Source: Phialocephala subalpina
Lineage: Eukaryota; Ascomycota; Leotiomycetes; Helotiales; Mollisiaceae
Direction: 5' to 3'
Assembly (NCBI GenBank): GCA_900073065.1
Contig: FJOG01000001.1
Span: 1,130,430 to 1,194,429 of the forward strand
Length of the DNA: 64,000 nt
Shown piece after piece: positions 1 through 9,156 of the stretch (positions within the stretch are counted from its first letter, which is position 1; the number at the start of each line of letters is the position of its first letter). Below the pieces are notes generated by a model. The model made no database searches. It was not told the origin of the DNA and saw only the letters and a program-made list of their open reading frames with translations. Position numbers and translations under genes: made by a program.

Positions 1-1038
1 AGCACAAAGTGCCCTTCATCAGAAACTCCCAAGGGATCTGGCACATCCAGTATATTAAACGGAAGTGGTAAACCAGCATTGATCAATCAAAGTGGAAAAT
101 CAGGCACCAGCACAAAGCGATCTTCGTCAACAGCTCTCAAAGGATCTGGCATATCTGGCGGTATCACTGGCATCTTAAAAAAGAGTGGTAGGCCGACGTC
201 AACCGGTCAAAGTTCTAAACCATCATCGATGAAGCCGGGCAGTTACAACTCACAAGTGGAGCAACTCAAGTCCGAACCAGCCAGACTTGGGGACTTCATG
301 CCCACTGGCGCGAACATTTCTATACCTCAGACAGGTAAATCGAAAGCTTCCGGCTCTGGAAGAGGCATATCCGAAAATATCAATGGTAGTGGCAAGCCTG
401 GGTCAAGTCGAACCCAGTCGAACTACCCTTTGGGGAGCCATGCTAGTCCAAGCAGAGTATCTGGTCAACCTTCCGGGACACGGACTACCAGGACTGGTGC
501 CTCAGTATATGACTTCGACGAACGTAACGACGTCGGGGCATCAAGAGTGCCAACTGTGATGACCACGTTGAAAACAATCAACGACAAGACAATGGCAAGT
601 CGTCAAACCGCAATCAACACGATGCGTGGATCCGAACGAATGAAGCAGGAAAGATGGGCACAAAGCCAGCTTAGACAGAACGGAGGTTCGAGTTGTGCGT
701 GCGGCTTTATATGGATTAGAATCCCAGACGGTTATAAGTGTTGGGCCGGGGGACATGAGGTGACAGACAAACTGCTTGAGGAAGGACGAGGTGGATGGTA
801 CGAGGCGGATATGCTCCACGCCACAATGGGCCGCATAGGACCACACTATGGACCCGATCCGAGATTTGCAGACATGACACCGGCACAGTTGGCCAGTGAG
901 CGTCGGAGACAGTTTGGTCCCATGAACTTAACCGAGTACAACTGCAGGTGGCTTCCGGAAGTAAGAGCGATGGAAAAACATCAAAGATCAATGGAGTCAT
1001 TAGCGCAGAGAGCTAGAAAGGAGAGAGGCATAGCCTGA
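1..1038 (+). CDS. Ser/Gly-rich hypothetical protein, 5' end outside window
   Basis: The frame is open from base 1 to a TGA at 1036-1038, so the start lies upstream of the window. The N-terminal two thirds is low complexity (Ser, Gly, Thr, Lys). It holds an imperfect tandem repeat of about 38 residues with the pattern STK..SS..KGSG.S..I...SG+P; one copy starts near codon 2 and the next near codon 39. The last roughly 110 residues are ordered and look like the conserved part. They contain CACGF, IRIPDGYKCWAGGHEVTD, a Trp/Tyr-rich stretch and a basic helix ending RKERGIA. I do not recognise the family. The CxC plus GYKCWAGGH pattern could be a small metal-binding or structural module, but that is a guess. 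Convergent with the aminotransferase gene downstream. Confidence 0.75.
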   Translation, partial: STKCPSSETPKGSGTSSILNGSGKPALINQSGKSGTSTKRSSSTALKGSGISGGITGILKKSGRPTSTGQSSKPSSMKPGSYNSQVEQLKSEPARLGDFMPTGANISIPQTGKSKASGSGRGISENINGSGKPGSSRTQSNYPLGSHASPSRVSGQPSGTRTTRTGASVYDFDERNDVGASRVPTVMTTLKTINDKTMASRQTAINTMRGSERMKQERWAQSQLRQNGGSSCACGFIWIRIPDGYKCWAGGHEVTDKLLEEGRGGWYEADMLHATMGRIGPHYGPDPRFADMTPAQLASERRRQFGPMNLTEYNCRWLPEVRAMEKHQRSMESLAQRARKERGIA

Positions 1039-1475
1039 TCATGCCCCAGGGTTTTCAATTTTCGCCGACGATCTTGAAAAACTGCTCGCGTTGCTAGTTC
1101 TTGGTTTAGGAGTGACACTCCCCAAATTGAATGGCGATACAAGGAACGTAGAGGCAACGGTTATTCGATAGCTGCGCGATTGCAAAAGCACATTGGCATG
1201 CTGCACAGTATCTTGCTTGACGTGTATGCTCTAGTCTGTGAATGTCAAAGCACAAAATGATCAGCAGCCCACAAGGTCAATTTGAGTCCATGCCTGGGCC
1301 ACGTCAACTGAGACGCGGCTGGAATATCAACGATTTATTTCATAGGTCTAGATAAGCATCGCTAATTTCATCGCGAATTGCTCATATTTCAACGCCTTTA
1401 TCACCAGCCGGATGGCAATCCTAGATTTCCATCTGCACCGTGACCACATATCCCCTTCCATCACCATATACTGAC
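1039..1475. other. Intergenic, convergent 3' regions
   Basis: This is the 3' space between two convergent genes. I see no reading frame, RNA gene or repeat that I can support. Confidence 0.5.
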
Positions 1476-3225
1476 TCACTCCGGGCCAAAGGTTTTTCTG
1501 ACTGCTGCCCCGAACCTCTCGATAGCATGTGTCATCTTGTCTTGACTCTCCGCTGCGAACGTGGCTCGGAAGAACAGCTCCTCTGGCACGAAATCACCGC
1601 GTTGAGCAATGAACCAAGAACCTTTGGCGACCAGAACACCTTCTTCAACTGCTGCGAGGTAGATCTCGTCTTCGATCTCGAGAATGGTTTTACGGCTTGC
1701 TGCAGGGTGTTTGTGATAGTCGACCTTCATCCAAAGCTTGATATCCACGTTAGCATTGGAGTCAAGAGAGGGGCCACTGAATTTGGCTTACGAACATGCC
1801 TGCAGCAGGAGGATTCCAGCTAACCAGGTCTTTGGGCAGAAACTTCTCACAAGCATCAAGAAGAGTGTCTCGACGCCTGGTATACTCCATCCTCAAATTG
1901 ATCAGCCACTGGAAATACCCTGCATGGCCCCAGTGCTCGTCAAGAAGCTTGAAGAGGACGATTTGTGAGAGACCACTTGGATTTTGAACGGAGGATTCGT
2001 TGGCTCGGACGATTCGTTCAATGATCTGCTCAGATGCTGTGACCCAGCCTACTCGAGTACCTGGTGCGATGACTTTGGAGAAGCTATCCATACGCATAAC
2101 GCGCCCATCAACGTCGAGACTCAGGTAGGTTGGAACGAGAGTTTTGAGGAAAGCTTCATTGCTTGCTGGGGGTGGGGCGGATGGTGAGTCTGGGCCAGTA
2201 TATGGTTGCATTTGAAGGAAGAAGTAGGGTTCGTCTTCAAAGATATAGATATCGTGCTTCTGGGCAACCTTGTATATTGCTTTCCTCCTCGTTGCACTTT
2301 GGGTGGCGCCAGTGGGGTTTTGGCCAGTAGGAACGGTATATAAAACGTGTGGCTTTCGTGCACCTCTTGATTTCTCATCCCACGTGTTCAGAATGTCGTC
2401 CATTTCCTCTGGGAGGAGACCTTCAGAGTCCATCTTTATTGGGATGAAGTTTACTCCCAAAGCAGCAGCAGACTCGACCGCTGAGGAGTATGTATATTCT
2501 TCCGCCAGAACAACATCGCCCCTCTCGCAGAATGTTCGCAGTCCTTTGTCCAAAGATGAAGTGCTTCCAACAGTGAGAACACAACCCCAATCCGCATATG
2601 CAGGGTTGCAGACCAATTCGGTGTGCTCTGTTATGAACCGTATCATCTGTGCCGATCCCGTTCCTTGTGCATAATTGAGCGCAATGGCGAGGTCGTACAC
2701 GCTGCTTCCTTCCGAGGCATCATATTTGCCAGCGGTGAGGATTTTTCCGGATTCTCTGGCATCCTTCTCTGAAAAGTGGGGTGCCGTTGGGACCTTGATA
2801 GATATTTCTTCGATAGGAAAGTTTTCTGCGAGAGGAAGACCGCCTCCGAGAGAGATCAGGCCGGGTTTCTTGAGGTGTTCTGCAGCGCCTTTGAGAGCTG
2901 AAGGGTGCCTTGCTTTGCCCTCAACAGTGATGTAGTCTACGAATCTCAGCGAGTGGTCAAAGGTGGGGTAGCAAACTTCACTTACGGTCCCATCTTTTCG
3001 CTTTCGGTTTGCCAGTGAACTGCAATGTCAACAAAGATATAATCGAGAGTTGACTGAACCTACTGGGCTTTTGAAGAGGGCGCTGTTTGTTGCTGATGCA
3101 GTACCTGCGACCAGCTTGCCCGCCTTCAGTCTTCTCGAAGCGATGCCGTCTATGGTTGGGTCTGGAATTGTAATGGCTTCGGTGTCTGAGACAGCTACGA
3201 TATCAATTGCGGAAGGGGGAGCCAT
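1476..3225 (-). CDS. ARO8: Aro8-type aromatic/aminoadipate aminotransferase
   Basis: PLP-dependent fold-type I aminotransferase of the Aro8/kynurenine/2-aminoadipate transaminase group, which moves amino groups between aromatic amino acids or aminoadipate and 2-oxoacids. Four exons: 3225-3064, 3019-2986, 2936-1792, 1736-1476 (introns 44, 49 and 55 nt), giving 533 aa, normal for fungal Aro8. Seen: KPKAKRWDH just after the N-terminus, GLISLGGGLP, GQNPTGAT, EDEPYFFL, and the PLP-lysine motif DSFSKVIAPGTRVGWV with Lys near residue 353. The C-terminal join reads AAGMFLWMKV, as expected for the family. The start at 3225 was chosen because an in-frame Met at 3321 only adds a leader unlike the family. 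Substrate preference cannot be read from sequence. Confidence 0.93.
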
Positions 3226-4365
3226 CTTGAGTATGTAGGAAGAGAGGAAGACGATGTTAGGAGATTTGTACTTATGACGGTGTTGTGGAGACACAAACCT
3301 ATGGATAGCTTGTCGGGTCAAGGGCGTTTGACTGACAAGAAGCTAAGAAGCGGTCAACAGAGGTGCTTCGAATTCATTAGTCCATAGAAAAATAAGGAAC
3401 GTGTATTTGATAGAAAGTGAGTGCGAGATCGGCCATTGAGCAGGTTTAGTTGTAGTCATGGTTTACCTTTTGTAGTCAGAAGGATCCACCCCTTGCAGCT
3501 TCCTTATCGGAATGCCGTCGATAAGCGAGTCACGTGTAGCCCACTCTTGTACCCCGCAAAGAGCCCCCCTTTCGAGATCGCTTATGAGAAGGGAAAGATT
3601 TCCTTCATTGGTTGAAACTGACGAGATAGCTTCTCTTTGCACTAGCTATGATAGCGAAGTATTGGTATGGACAGTTTCCCATTGGGTGCTAACATGAGAC
3701 AATGCAGGTACGGCTCCCGGAATTCAAGCAATCACGGAAGGAGCATTGCTTATTCCTAAGCCGTCTTGAAAGCCGGTGTTGTTGTGTATTTTCGTTGCTT
3801 GTTTTGCTGCAGATATGTTTGGCGGGTTGTCTTCTTGGCTTGAAGCAAAGCGGAGGAGGCGAGCGCGTAGCTGTGCCAGACTGGCAGTTCAGGTAACCAA
3901 GTCCCTTCGATGCCCTCCTCAAATACGCCCAGAGAGACACACACACATTACCTACACTTCTGCTTTTGAACATTAGATGATAAAAGAGCACTCACTCCTT
4001 TTGTAGCTTGTACCGGCTACCTTGGTTGGTCTCTCGTGTATCCATGTATCTTTTGGCTCAAGACCGGGGTTCAAGTCTGCGCTTCGTGAATAAGATAGAA
4101 TAATACCGTGATGAGGCATAGATGCGAGAACCTCAGAGCGGAGTGATCTTCTTAAATTCATATGATGTTCGAATATATCTGTAGCGTGCTAGTAGCTATT
4201 CATCAAGGAGAAGTTTAAAATACATTGTTCTGTTTCATTGTTGGGCATCCTCGGCTTAGTGGGGCTATGCCTTAACCTGATTTGCTACGAACAAGCCTAC
4301 CATGCCAGCAAATCCCGCAGCCTTATAGATTTAAATAAGCCAAAATGCTTCATCAAACACCCGAA
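3226..4365. other. Intergenic between ARO8 and the tRNA locus
   Basis: No supported gene. Short frames on both strands are low complexity and lack splice or family signals. This is presumably the ARO8 promoter followed by the 5' flank of the tRNA gene. Confidence 0.4.
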
Positions 4366-4429
4366 GCCCGGGTAGCTCAATCGGTAGAGCGTGTGGCTCT
4401 TAGCACAGATAACCTCAAGGTCGCGGGTT

Positions 4430-4483
4430 GTAAGTACTAATTAAGCTACACATCCACAAACAAATCACTAACGTGTTCTCCAG
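4430..4483 (+). other. GT-AG intron-like insertion 1 in tRNA T loop
   Basis: This 54-nt segment begins GTAAGT, has a CTAAC branch-type motif at 4468-4472, and ends CCAG. That matches the protein-gene introns elsewhere in this window (about 45-75 nt, GTAAGT-like donors, CTRAY close to the acceptor). It lies between the two T residues and the CGA of the T loop, so it splits the B-box promoter. Removing it exactly at GT-AG restores TTCGAGC. Confidence 0.65.
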
Positions 4484-4492
4484 CGAGCCCCG

Positions 4493-4546
4493 GTAAGCTC
4501 AACAGCATCTCTCGAAAATGAACTTGCAACTAATTCGATAAATCAG
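4493..4546 (+). other. GT-AG intron-like insertion 2 in tRNA T stem
   Basis: Also exactly 54 nt. It begins GTAAGC, has CTAAT at 4530-4534 and ends ATCAG. It sits four bases into the 3' strand of the T stem. Removing it joins CCCG to C, completing the stem, and brings the 3' acceptor strand into register. Apart from donor, branch and acceptor signals I see no clear similarity between the two insertions, so they do not look like fresh copies of each other. Confidence 0.62.
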
Positions 4547-4547
4547 C

Positions 4548-4566
4548 CTCGGGCTCAATTCCCGAG
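4548..4566 (+). other. T-arm-like hairpin with B-box-like loop after the tRNA
   Basis: CTCGGG and CCCGAG pair perfectly around a 7-nt loop CTCAATT, the size of a T arm. The 11-mer at 4552-4562 matches the B-box consensus GGTTCGANTCC at 9 of 11 positions. It overlaps the 3' acceptor strand, so it competes with tRNA folding. It could serve as a replacement downstream B box, since the proper one is split. This is inference. Confidence 0.35.
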
Positions 4567-4588
4567 TTCATGATTCATGGAACTCAAC

Positions 4589-4599
4589 TTTTTTTTTTT
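4589..4599 (+). terminator. Pol III-type T-run terminator
   Basis: Eleven consecutive T on the + strand, 34 bases after the tRNA discriminator base. A run of this length is a strong Pol III stop. It suggests the locus was or is a Pol III unit, despite the split B box. Confidence 0.5.
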
Positions 4600-5571
4600 G
4601 CCAATTTCTCTTGTGTGGTGTGGGTTGTCGTCACGCAGCCTTAAGCGAAAAGACGCTAAACCTTAACGCCGAAGCAGTCACAAAAGTCCAAGCCTCCGTT
4701 CTTCTCCTAATGCGACCATTTATCTAGCTTTTGCACCTGGACTCGATGAAATCTTTGGGTGTGCCTTGTTGCTGAAACTCTGATAGCTTTTTTTTCGCTC
4801 TCTAGTTTTTCAGCTGGCTTTCGGTCGTACCGACAAATTGATTCGAGGTTAAGTTGTGCCCTCCCCGAGCTGCTTTTCCGTTCTTTTGTTGTTGTACATC
4901 GTGAGAATGCTAGCTAGACGAATCGTCCCTCGATTCAGACCCTCTATTTGAATGATCGGAATCTGTTGAGCATCTAAGTTGCAGCAAGTTCAATTAGAAT
5001 CGCACATATTTTGCTCTCTCTACTGTTTTTCTTTCCGTCTGTTCTCTTCATCTCATGGTTCTCCGCATCGATCAATTCTAAGTCCCTTCCGAAAATCCGA
5101 TCAATGCCATTCTCTTCCAAACCGCACTTCAAACTCTCCAATCAATCACCCAATCACTTCCTCTCATTTATTAGCAATTCCCCTTACAAACGTCATTCGA
5201 TCTCTCCCTCCAAACTTTCACAAGCAGATCGCCACCAGCTTAAGTAGCACCCGTGTGGCAATGGGCTTGATCACAACATCTCGCGTTCAACACGAAATCA
5301 CACCCTCGAATTACCGAGTCATGGACCGCACCTGAAGATATCGTGTCTCGGAGTGTCGGCGTCTTTGTTTGTCTGCAAATTCAATTTGATAGCATCGAGT
5401 AATGGGGGGCCTGTGGCGTGCAGATGAATTGCTTTGCCCCTATCTTGCTATGTACTGTACCACGGATATGCGTGGTACGGTTGTGCTCTTTTTATATCTA
5501 CTGAGATGGTCTTCTCTGGCCTCTCTCATTCCAGGTTGAATTGATTTGGAATTTGACTGCCAGGTTCAATC
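4600..5571. other. Pyrimidine-rich intergenic stretch
   Basis: Rich in TC tracts on the + strand, as in fungal promoter and 5' leader DNA. Frames here (for example 4979-5335) are Ser/Pro/Phe-rich translations of CT tracts and I do not accept them. It may be the promoter and leader of the small reading frame that starts at 5572. Confidence 0.35.
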
Positions 5572-5907
5572 ATGATGATAGGCCTTATCCACAGCCGATT
5601 CGAGCTCTCCTTTCCTCCAATTATTCCAGTTGCTCCAGAACAAGACTACCGGGAATGGAATCCAGAGCCTACACATGAGCCTTCTTACCAATGGCTGATT
5701 CTGTTGCAACGGATGCAAGTATTCCCCTTTTGATATTGATCATGATGAACTAATGGAACTCAGATGTCCAGCACCATTCTCCACACTCCACTTGAACGAG
5801 TCTACGAGTTCTCTTGCCAGCCAAACAATCGAGCTGCAGGCGTGGCACAGCAAGAAGAAGCAATCGAGAATGCGGAATCGAGGCAGTCGATTGAGTATGA
5901 GAAGTAG
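5572..5907 (+). CDS. Possible small two-exon protein (96 aa), unknown
   Basis: Exon 1 is 5572-5718 (49 codons). A 45-nt intron follows (GTATTC donor, CTAAT branch motif, CTCAG acceptor), then exon 2 at 5764-5907 with a TAG stop. The product begins MMIGLIHSRF and ends QSIEYEK. The second half has an acidic helix, QQEEAIENAESRQ. The support is a clean intron that joins two open frames, and more ordinary residue use than the shadow frames around it. I recognise no domain, and there is no signal peptide or membrane segment. It could be a chance arrangement. Confidence 0.3.
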
Positions 5908-6208
5908 AAAGCTAGGACAGCACTCAAAACTTGAGTAGAGAGGCCGCAGCGTGTGAGTGGGGATTAAATGTAGAAGTGCTGGACATGAAGAGAATGACAA
6001 ATGCTGGACGATGTCGATTTTCGACACTCTTAACAATATAGTATGAAGGCGTTCTATTTGTTTGGAAGGTTGTGTGTTTTGGAGTTGTTGTCTCATGTTA
6101 AGATGGGAAAGTTGGTCGCTGGCGCTCTGGGTCTCGATTTTTAGACATTCAGACATTCTCGGTCTTGGGCTCAGAAAAACATCCATTCACATGTTCAAGA
6201 AACAAATC
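5908..6208. other. Short gap downstream of ALG12
   Basis: This is the 3' flank of ALG12, facing the possible small gene. Nothing else is seen. Confidence 0.4.
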
Positions 6209-8162
6209 TTACACTTCCACCTCATCCTTTACTCTCCTCAAAATCCTAATCCTCGGCTCCATCCTCGGCCCAACCCAATACCCCCTCGTAACAACCCTCA
6301 CCATATCCCTCACCAACCTAAACGTTCCAAAGCGTCCAATCTCGTCCATCAACAACCTCGCCTTTAAATCTGCAATCTCCCTCTTCTCTCTCTCCTTCTC
6401 TTCATCCCATGGTATCTTCCTATCGCCACTCTTCACCACTCCCTCTTTGATATCTTTTGGTTCAAGAATTTGTTGTTCGCCTTCAGAATCGGTTTTGGTG
6501 AGATTGTTGGCCGCGTAAACTCGTTCAAGGTTCTCGGAGAAAGAGGACCCGTCACCGGGACGTAAGAATTCGATGCCAGCGTAGGCAAAAACAGTACCTA
6601 CTACATCCCATTTTCCGATGGCTTTGCCTTGTTCTTCCATTAGGGCGTAGTCAAATTGTTCCCAGAACTCAGGTTCCAAGATCTTTTCCTCGTTTTCCGT
6701 TTTATCGTATGTGATGTTGAATCTTTTGCCGTTCAGCTCGGTGCCAGGAGGGAGTTCGAGGAAGCGCGTTACGCCTGTCATGCAGGAAAGGACGTCCATG
6801 TGAACATTGATGTGTGAAATTTGGGAGGGTGCAGTTTCGATGTTAGTGTTGGAGATTATGGAGTGGAGGTTTGCGAGGGCGTCGCCGCCGGGGTAGTTGA
6901 GGGAGGAGATGAAGAGCATAGCTGATGATGCTATGAAGCTACCGCCTATGGAGGCTATGACCAAGATGGAGCTGAGTCGGTATAAGATAGTTTTGGATCG
7001 TCGATTCCAGATGTATGATGCGGAAAGGGAGGCGGCCGCTGTGAGTGCTGGCACAATGTAGATGATGAATCGAGCTTCTTTGTGCGGTTGCAAGCTATAG
7101 ATTGCTACGAAGAGAATGGATGGGGTGACGAGCTCCCGAGCTGGCGATTGTATTGCTGGGATTGTGAGACCCATAGGTATCAAAAGTATTAGGATGAGCG
7201 GGTTGAGTATCAGCTTCGGAAGGAGAGAACTGAAATAATATGTGAATGGAGAAGTTCCCCAATCTGCCGACTTTCCCTGGATGGCATTGTAGTAGAATCC
7301 ACTCAGTTCGGGCCAGATAGGGGTCTGCCAAAAGTACGAATCGATTGGAACAGAAATAGCCAGAGCAACGATGGCACTGACAATTCCTGTTGGAATGATA
7401 ATCAGAAGAGAGATTCTGTTCTGAACAAGCAGGTACAGCAGCTGTGAAGCCAATAGCACCGCGATCTCGGAACGGAAGATCACTCCAGCAAGTACGAAGA
7501 GGAAAATTCCGAACTTTTGTCTCCTCAGCTGCTCAGCTACTGAGCTTCCTGGAGCTGGGAGAAAGTTTCCAAAAGCAAATGTCGCTATACACGTTCAGTA
7601 TATATCATTTTTGAAATAGCATGATGAACACTCACTAATCCCAAAGGCAAACATATTTGGCAAAGTCCTTGAAGCATAATATATAACATGAAATTGCGTT
7701 GCTTGCAATAGAGTATACCATCTCCCAACATCCTCTCCAAAAGCAATATTCAGACTGCTCTTGTATCTCAGCAATGCGAAGGCATTGAAAAGCCCCAGAA
7801 GTCCTCTCGAAATCACTTGTGCCGATTGGTATCCTTTGAGAGCGATGAACGGTTTCGAGGCACCAGCGAGCGCCAGAGCGCCAACGAATGTGCGCGGCAC
7901 AGCGCCGGAGAAGGATACATGGTCGTAATTCTCTTGGAGGAAGGAGGATATGTTTTGGAAGGCTACGCCATTCGTTGCTATATCGTGGGTAGCTTGGATG
8001 TTGAAGGACTCTTCGACTTTGGTGTATGGAGCAACGAGGAGGTGGAGGATGATAAGAGCAGGTATTACGGATGGGAGAATGGCATCTGCCCAAGAGAGTC
8101 AACACTATTCCATAAAGTGTCTGAGAGGAAGATGAATGTTGAATGTTACCAATAGGATGCAT
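6209..8162 (-). CDS. ALG12: Dol-P-Man:Man7GlcNAc2-PP-Dol alpha-1,6-mannosyltransferase
   Basis: ER membrane GT22 enzyme that adds the alpha-1,6 mannose to the lipid-linked N-glycan precursor. Exons: 8162-8150 (only 13 nt, coding MHPI plus one base), 8085-7636, 7584-6209; introns 64 and 51 nt; 612 aa. Seen: KVEESFNIQATHD and DHVSFSGAVPRTF, which are N-terminal GT22 signatures, then SYFWQTPIWPE and NAIQGKSADWGTSP typical of ALG12, and HKEARF near residue 322. There are many hydrophobic segments up to about residue 400 and a hydrophilic C-terminal tail. The 13-nt first exon was placed because no upstream in-frame start exists without it. It shares a 427-bp divergent promoter with YOS1, another early secretory gene. 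Confidence 0.93.
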
Positions 8163-8589
8163 CTTGAAAACTCAGGACAGTGTCCTGGAACAATGGACAC
8201 GAAGCTCCAGAAGCTCAATGCAAAAGAGCTCAAGTGTCGGATCAAATGCAGACTTACTCCACCAAGTAAGCTATCGACAATCGCACCATAGACACAACAA
8301 GTCGCAGATTGTCGAGATAAGAAACACCAGCTTACAATTCACTCTCAAATGTTGTAACATTCCTCATGCAGCCGGGCTAGCTTTGCTCTCCAAATCTCCA
8401 GCCTCGTTCCGCCGAAGTTTCGCCAAACAACACTTGGTCCGTGCACGACCACCAAATGGACAACAAACCTCAGCCTCGAGATCGCTCCTATAGCTCGAGG
8501 AGGAATTGCTGCTACCTGGCAACAAAGACAAATCTCCACGTCCAACTCCCCCACAATCTTACAGTCCAACTACAACTCCGCGAGAAAAG
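8163..8589. promoter_or_regulatory. Bidirectional ALG12/YOS1 promoter
   Basis: A 427-bp space between two divergent start codons. It must hold both promoters and both leaders. I see no clear TATA box or known operator. Confidence 0.45.
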
Positions 8590-9156
8590 ATGTTGCTCTT
8601 TGGCTTTGGAAACCTGATCTATGGTATGTTTCCCTTTTTCGCGCAGCTATGAGAGAACACGGCGCATTCAGTATTGCCAACTAGCTTTCATTTCAGAGCG
8701 CAGAGCTTGATACCTTGGAGAGAGTGTAAGTTGAGGACGCGTTGCTAATTCTATCTGTGTTGCAGTTTGCATCCTCCTAACCAATGCCATCGCCATCCTC
8801 TCCGAAGATCGATTCCTCGCGCGCAGTGCGTCCTTCCGTGCCCCCATAGAGCCCTTCGAGTCCCGAATCGCATCTCGAACCTCTGCCCAATATCGAACAA
8901 CGAGCTAATGAGAATGACAGTTGGCTGGTCAAACACAGTCCAAGAGCCCGGCTTCGGCCAACAAGTGGGAGGAGATGCGAGCGTCAAGCACAAGCTGATC
9001 AATTTGATGACCAGCGTTCGGACATTGATGAGAAGTACGGACTCCCTTCCTCGCTCCATATTCACTCTCTTGGCAGCGGACGGTGGTTAATTGACAATAG
9101 TCCCGCTCATACTGATCAACACCGTCATCATACTATACGAGATATTCCTGGGTTGA
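8590..9156 (+). CDS. YOS1: Yos1-like ER-Golgi transport protein (IER3IP1 family)
   Basis: Small membrane protein of COPII vesicles that works with the Yip1-Yif1 complex in ER-to-Golgi transport. Four exons: 8590-8623, 8766-8825, 8921-9034, 9101-9156; 87 aa, the usual Yos1 length. The product reads MLLFGFGNLIYVCILLTNAI at the start, with SEDRFLARIGWS, SVKHKLINLM and RTLMRIPLILINTVIILYE further on, matching the family along its whole length. There is a membrane segment at each end (about residues 3-20 and 65-84). Introns of about 142, 95 and 66 nt are long relative to the exons, so a long-frame search alone misses this gene. Confidence 0.94.

Larger units (their letters stand above)
4366..4555 (+). 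tRNA. tRNA-Lys(CUU) with one canonical intron and two GT-AG insertions
   Basis: The 5' half is a clear tRNA: acceptor GCCCGGG at 4366-4372, then TA, a perfect D arm (GCTC/GAGC with AATCGGTA loop), and an anticodon loop CTCTTA with anticodon CTT. After A37 come 9 bases (GCACAGATA), the place and kind of a normal tRNA intron, then A38 and CCTCA-AGGTC-GCGGG-TT. The T loop is then cut by a 54-nt segment (4430-4483), resumes as CGAGCCCCG (4484-4492), is cut by a second 54-nt segment (4493-4546), and ends CCTCGGGC-T. Removing all three gives a 73-nt cloverleaf: T stem GCGGG/CCCGC is perfect, and the acceptor GCCCGGG/CTCGGGC is fully paired with one G-U. The only flaw is a T-T mismatch (29-41) in the anticodon stem. 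The B box is split, so Pol III expression is doubtful. A pseudogene is possible. Confidence 0.72.

Noticed and set aside
4060..4085. GGGGTTCAAGTCTGC, resembling a second tRNA B box
   Set aside because: I could not fold a D arm, anticodon arm or acceptor stem around it.
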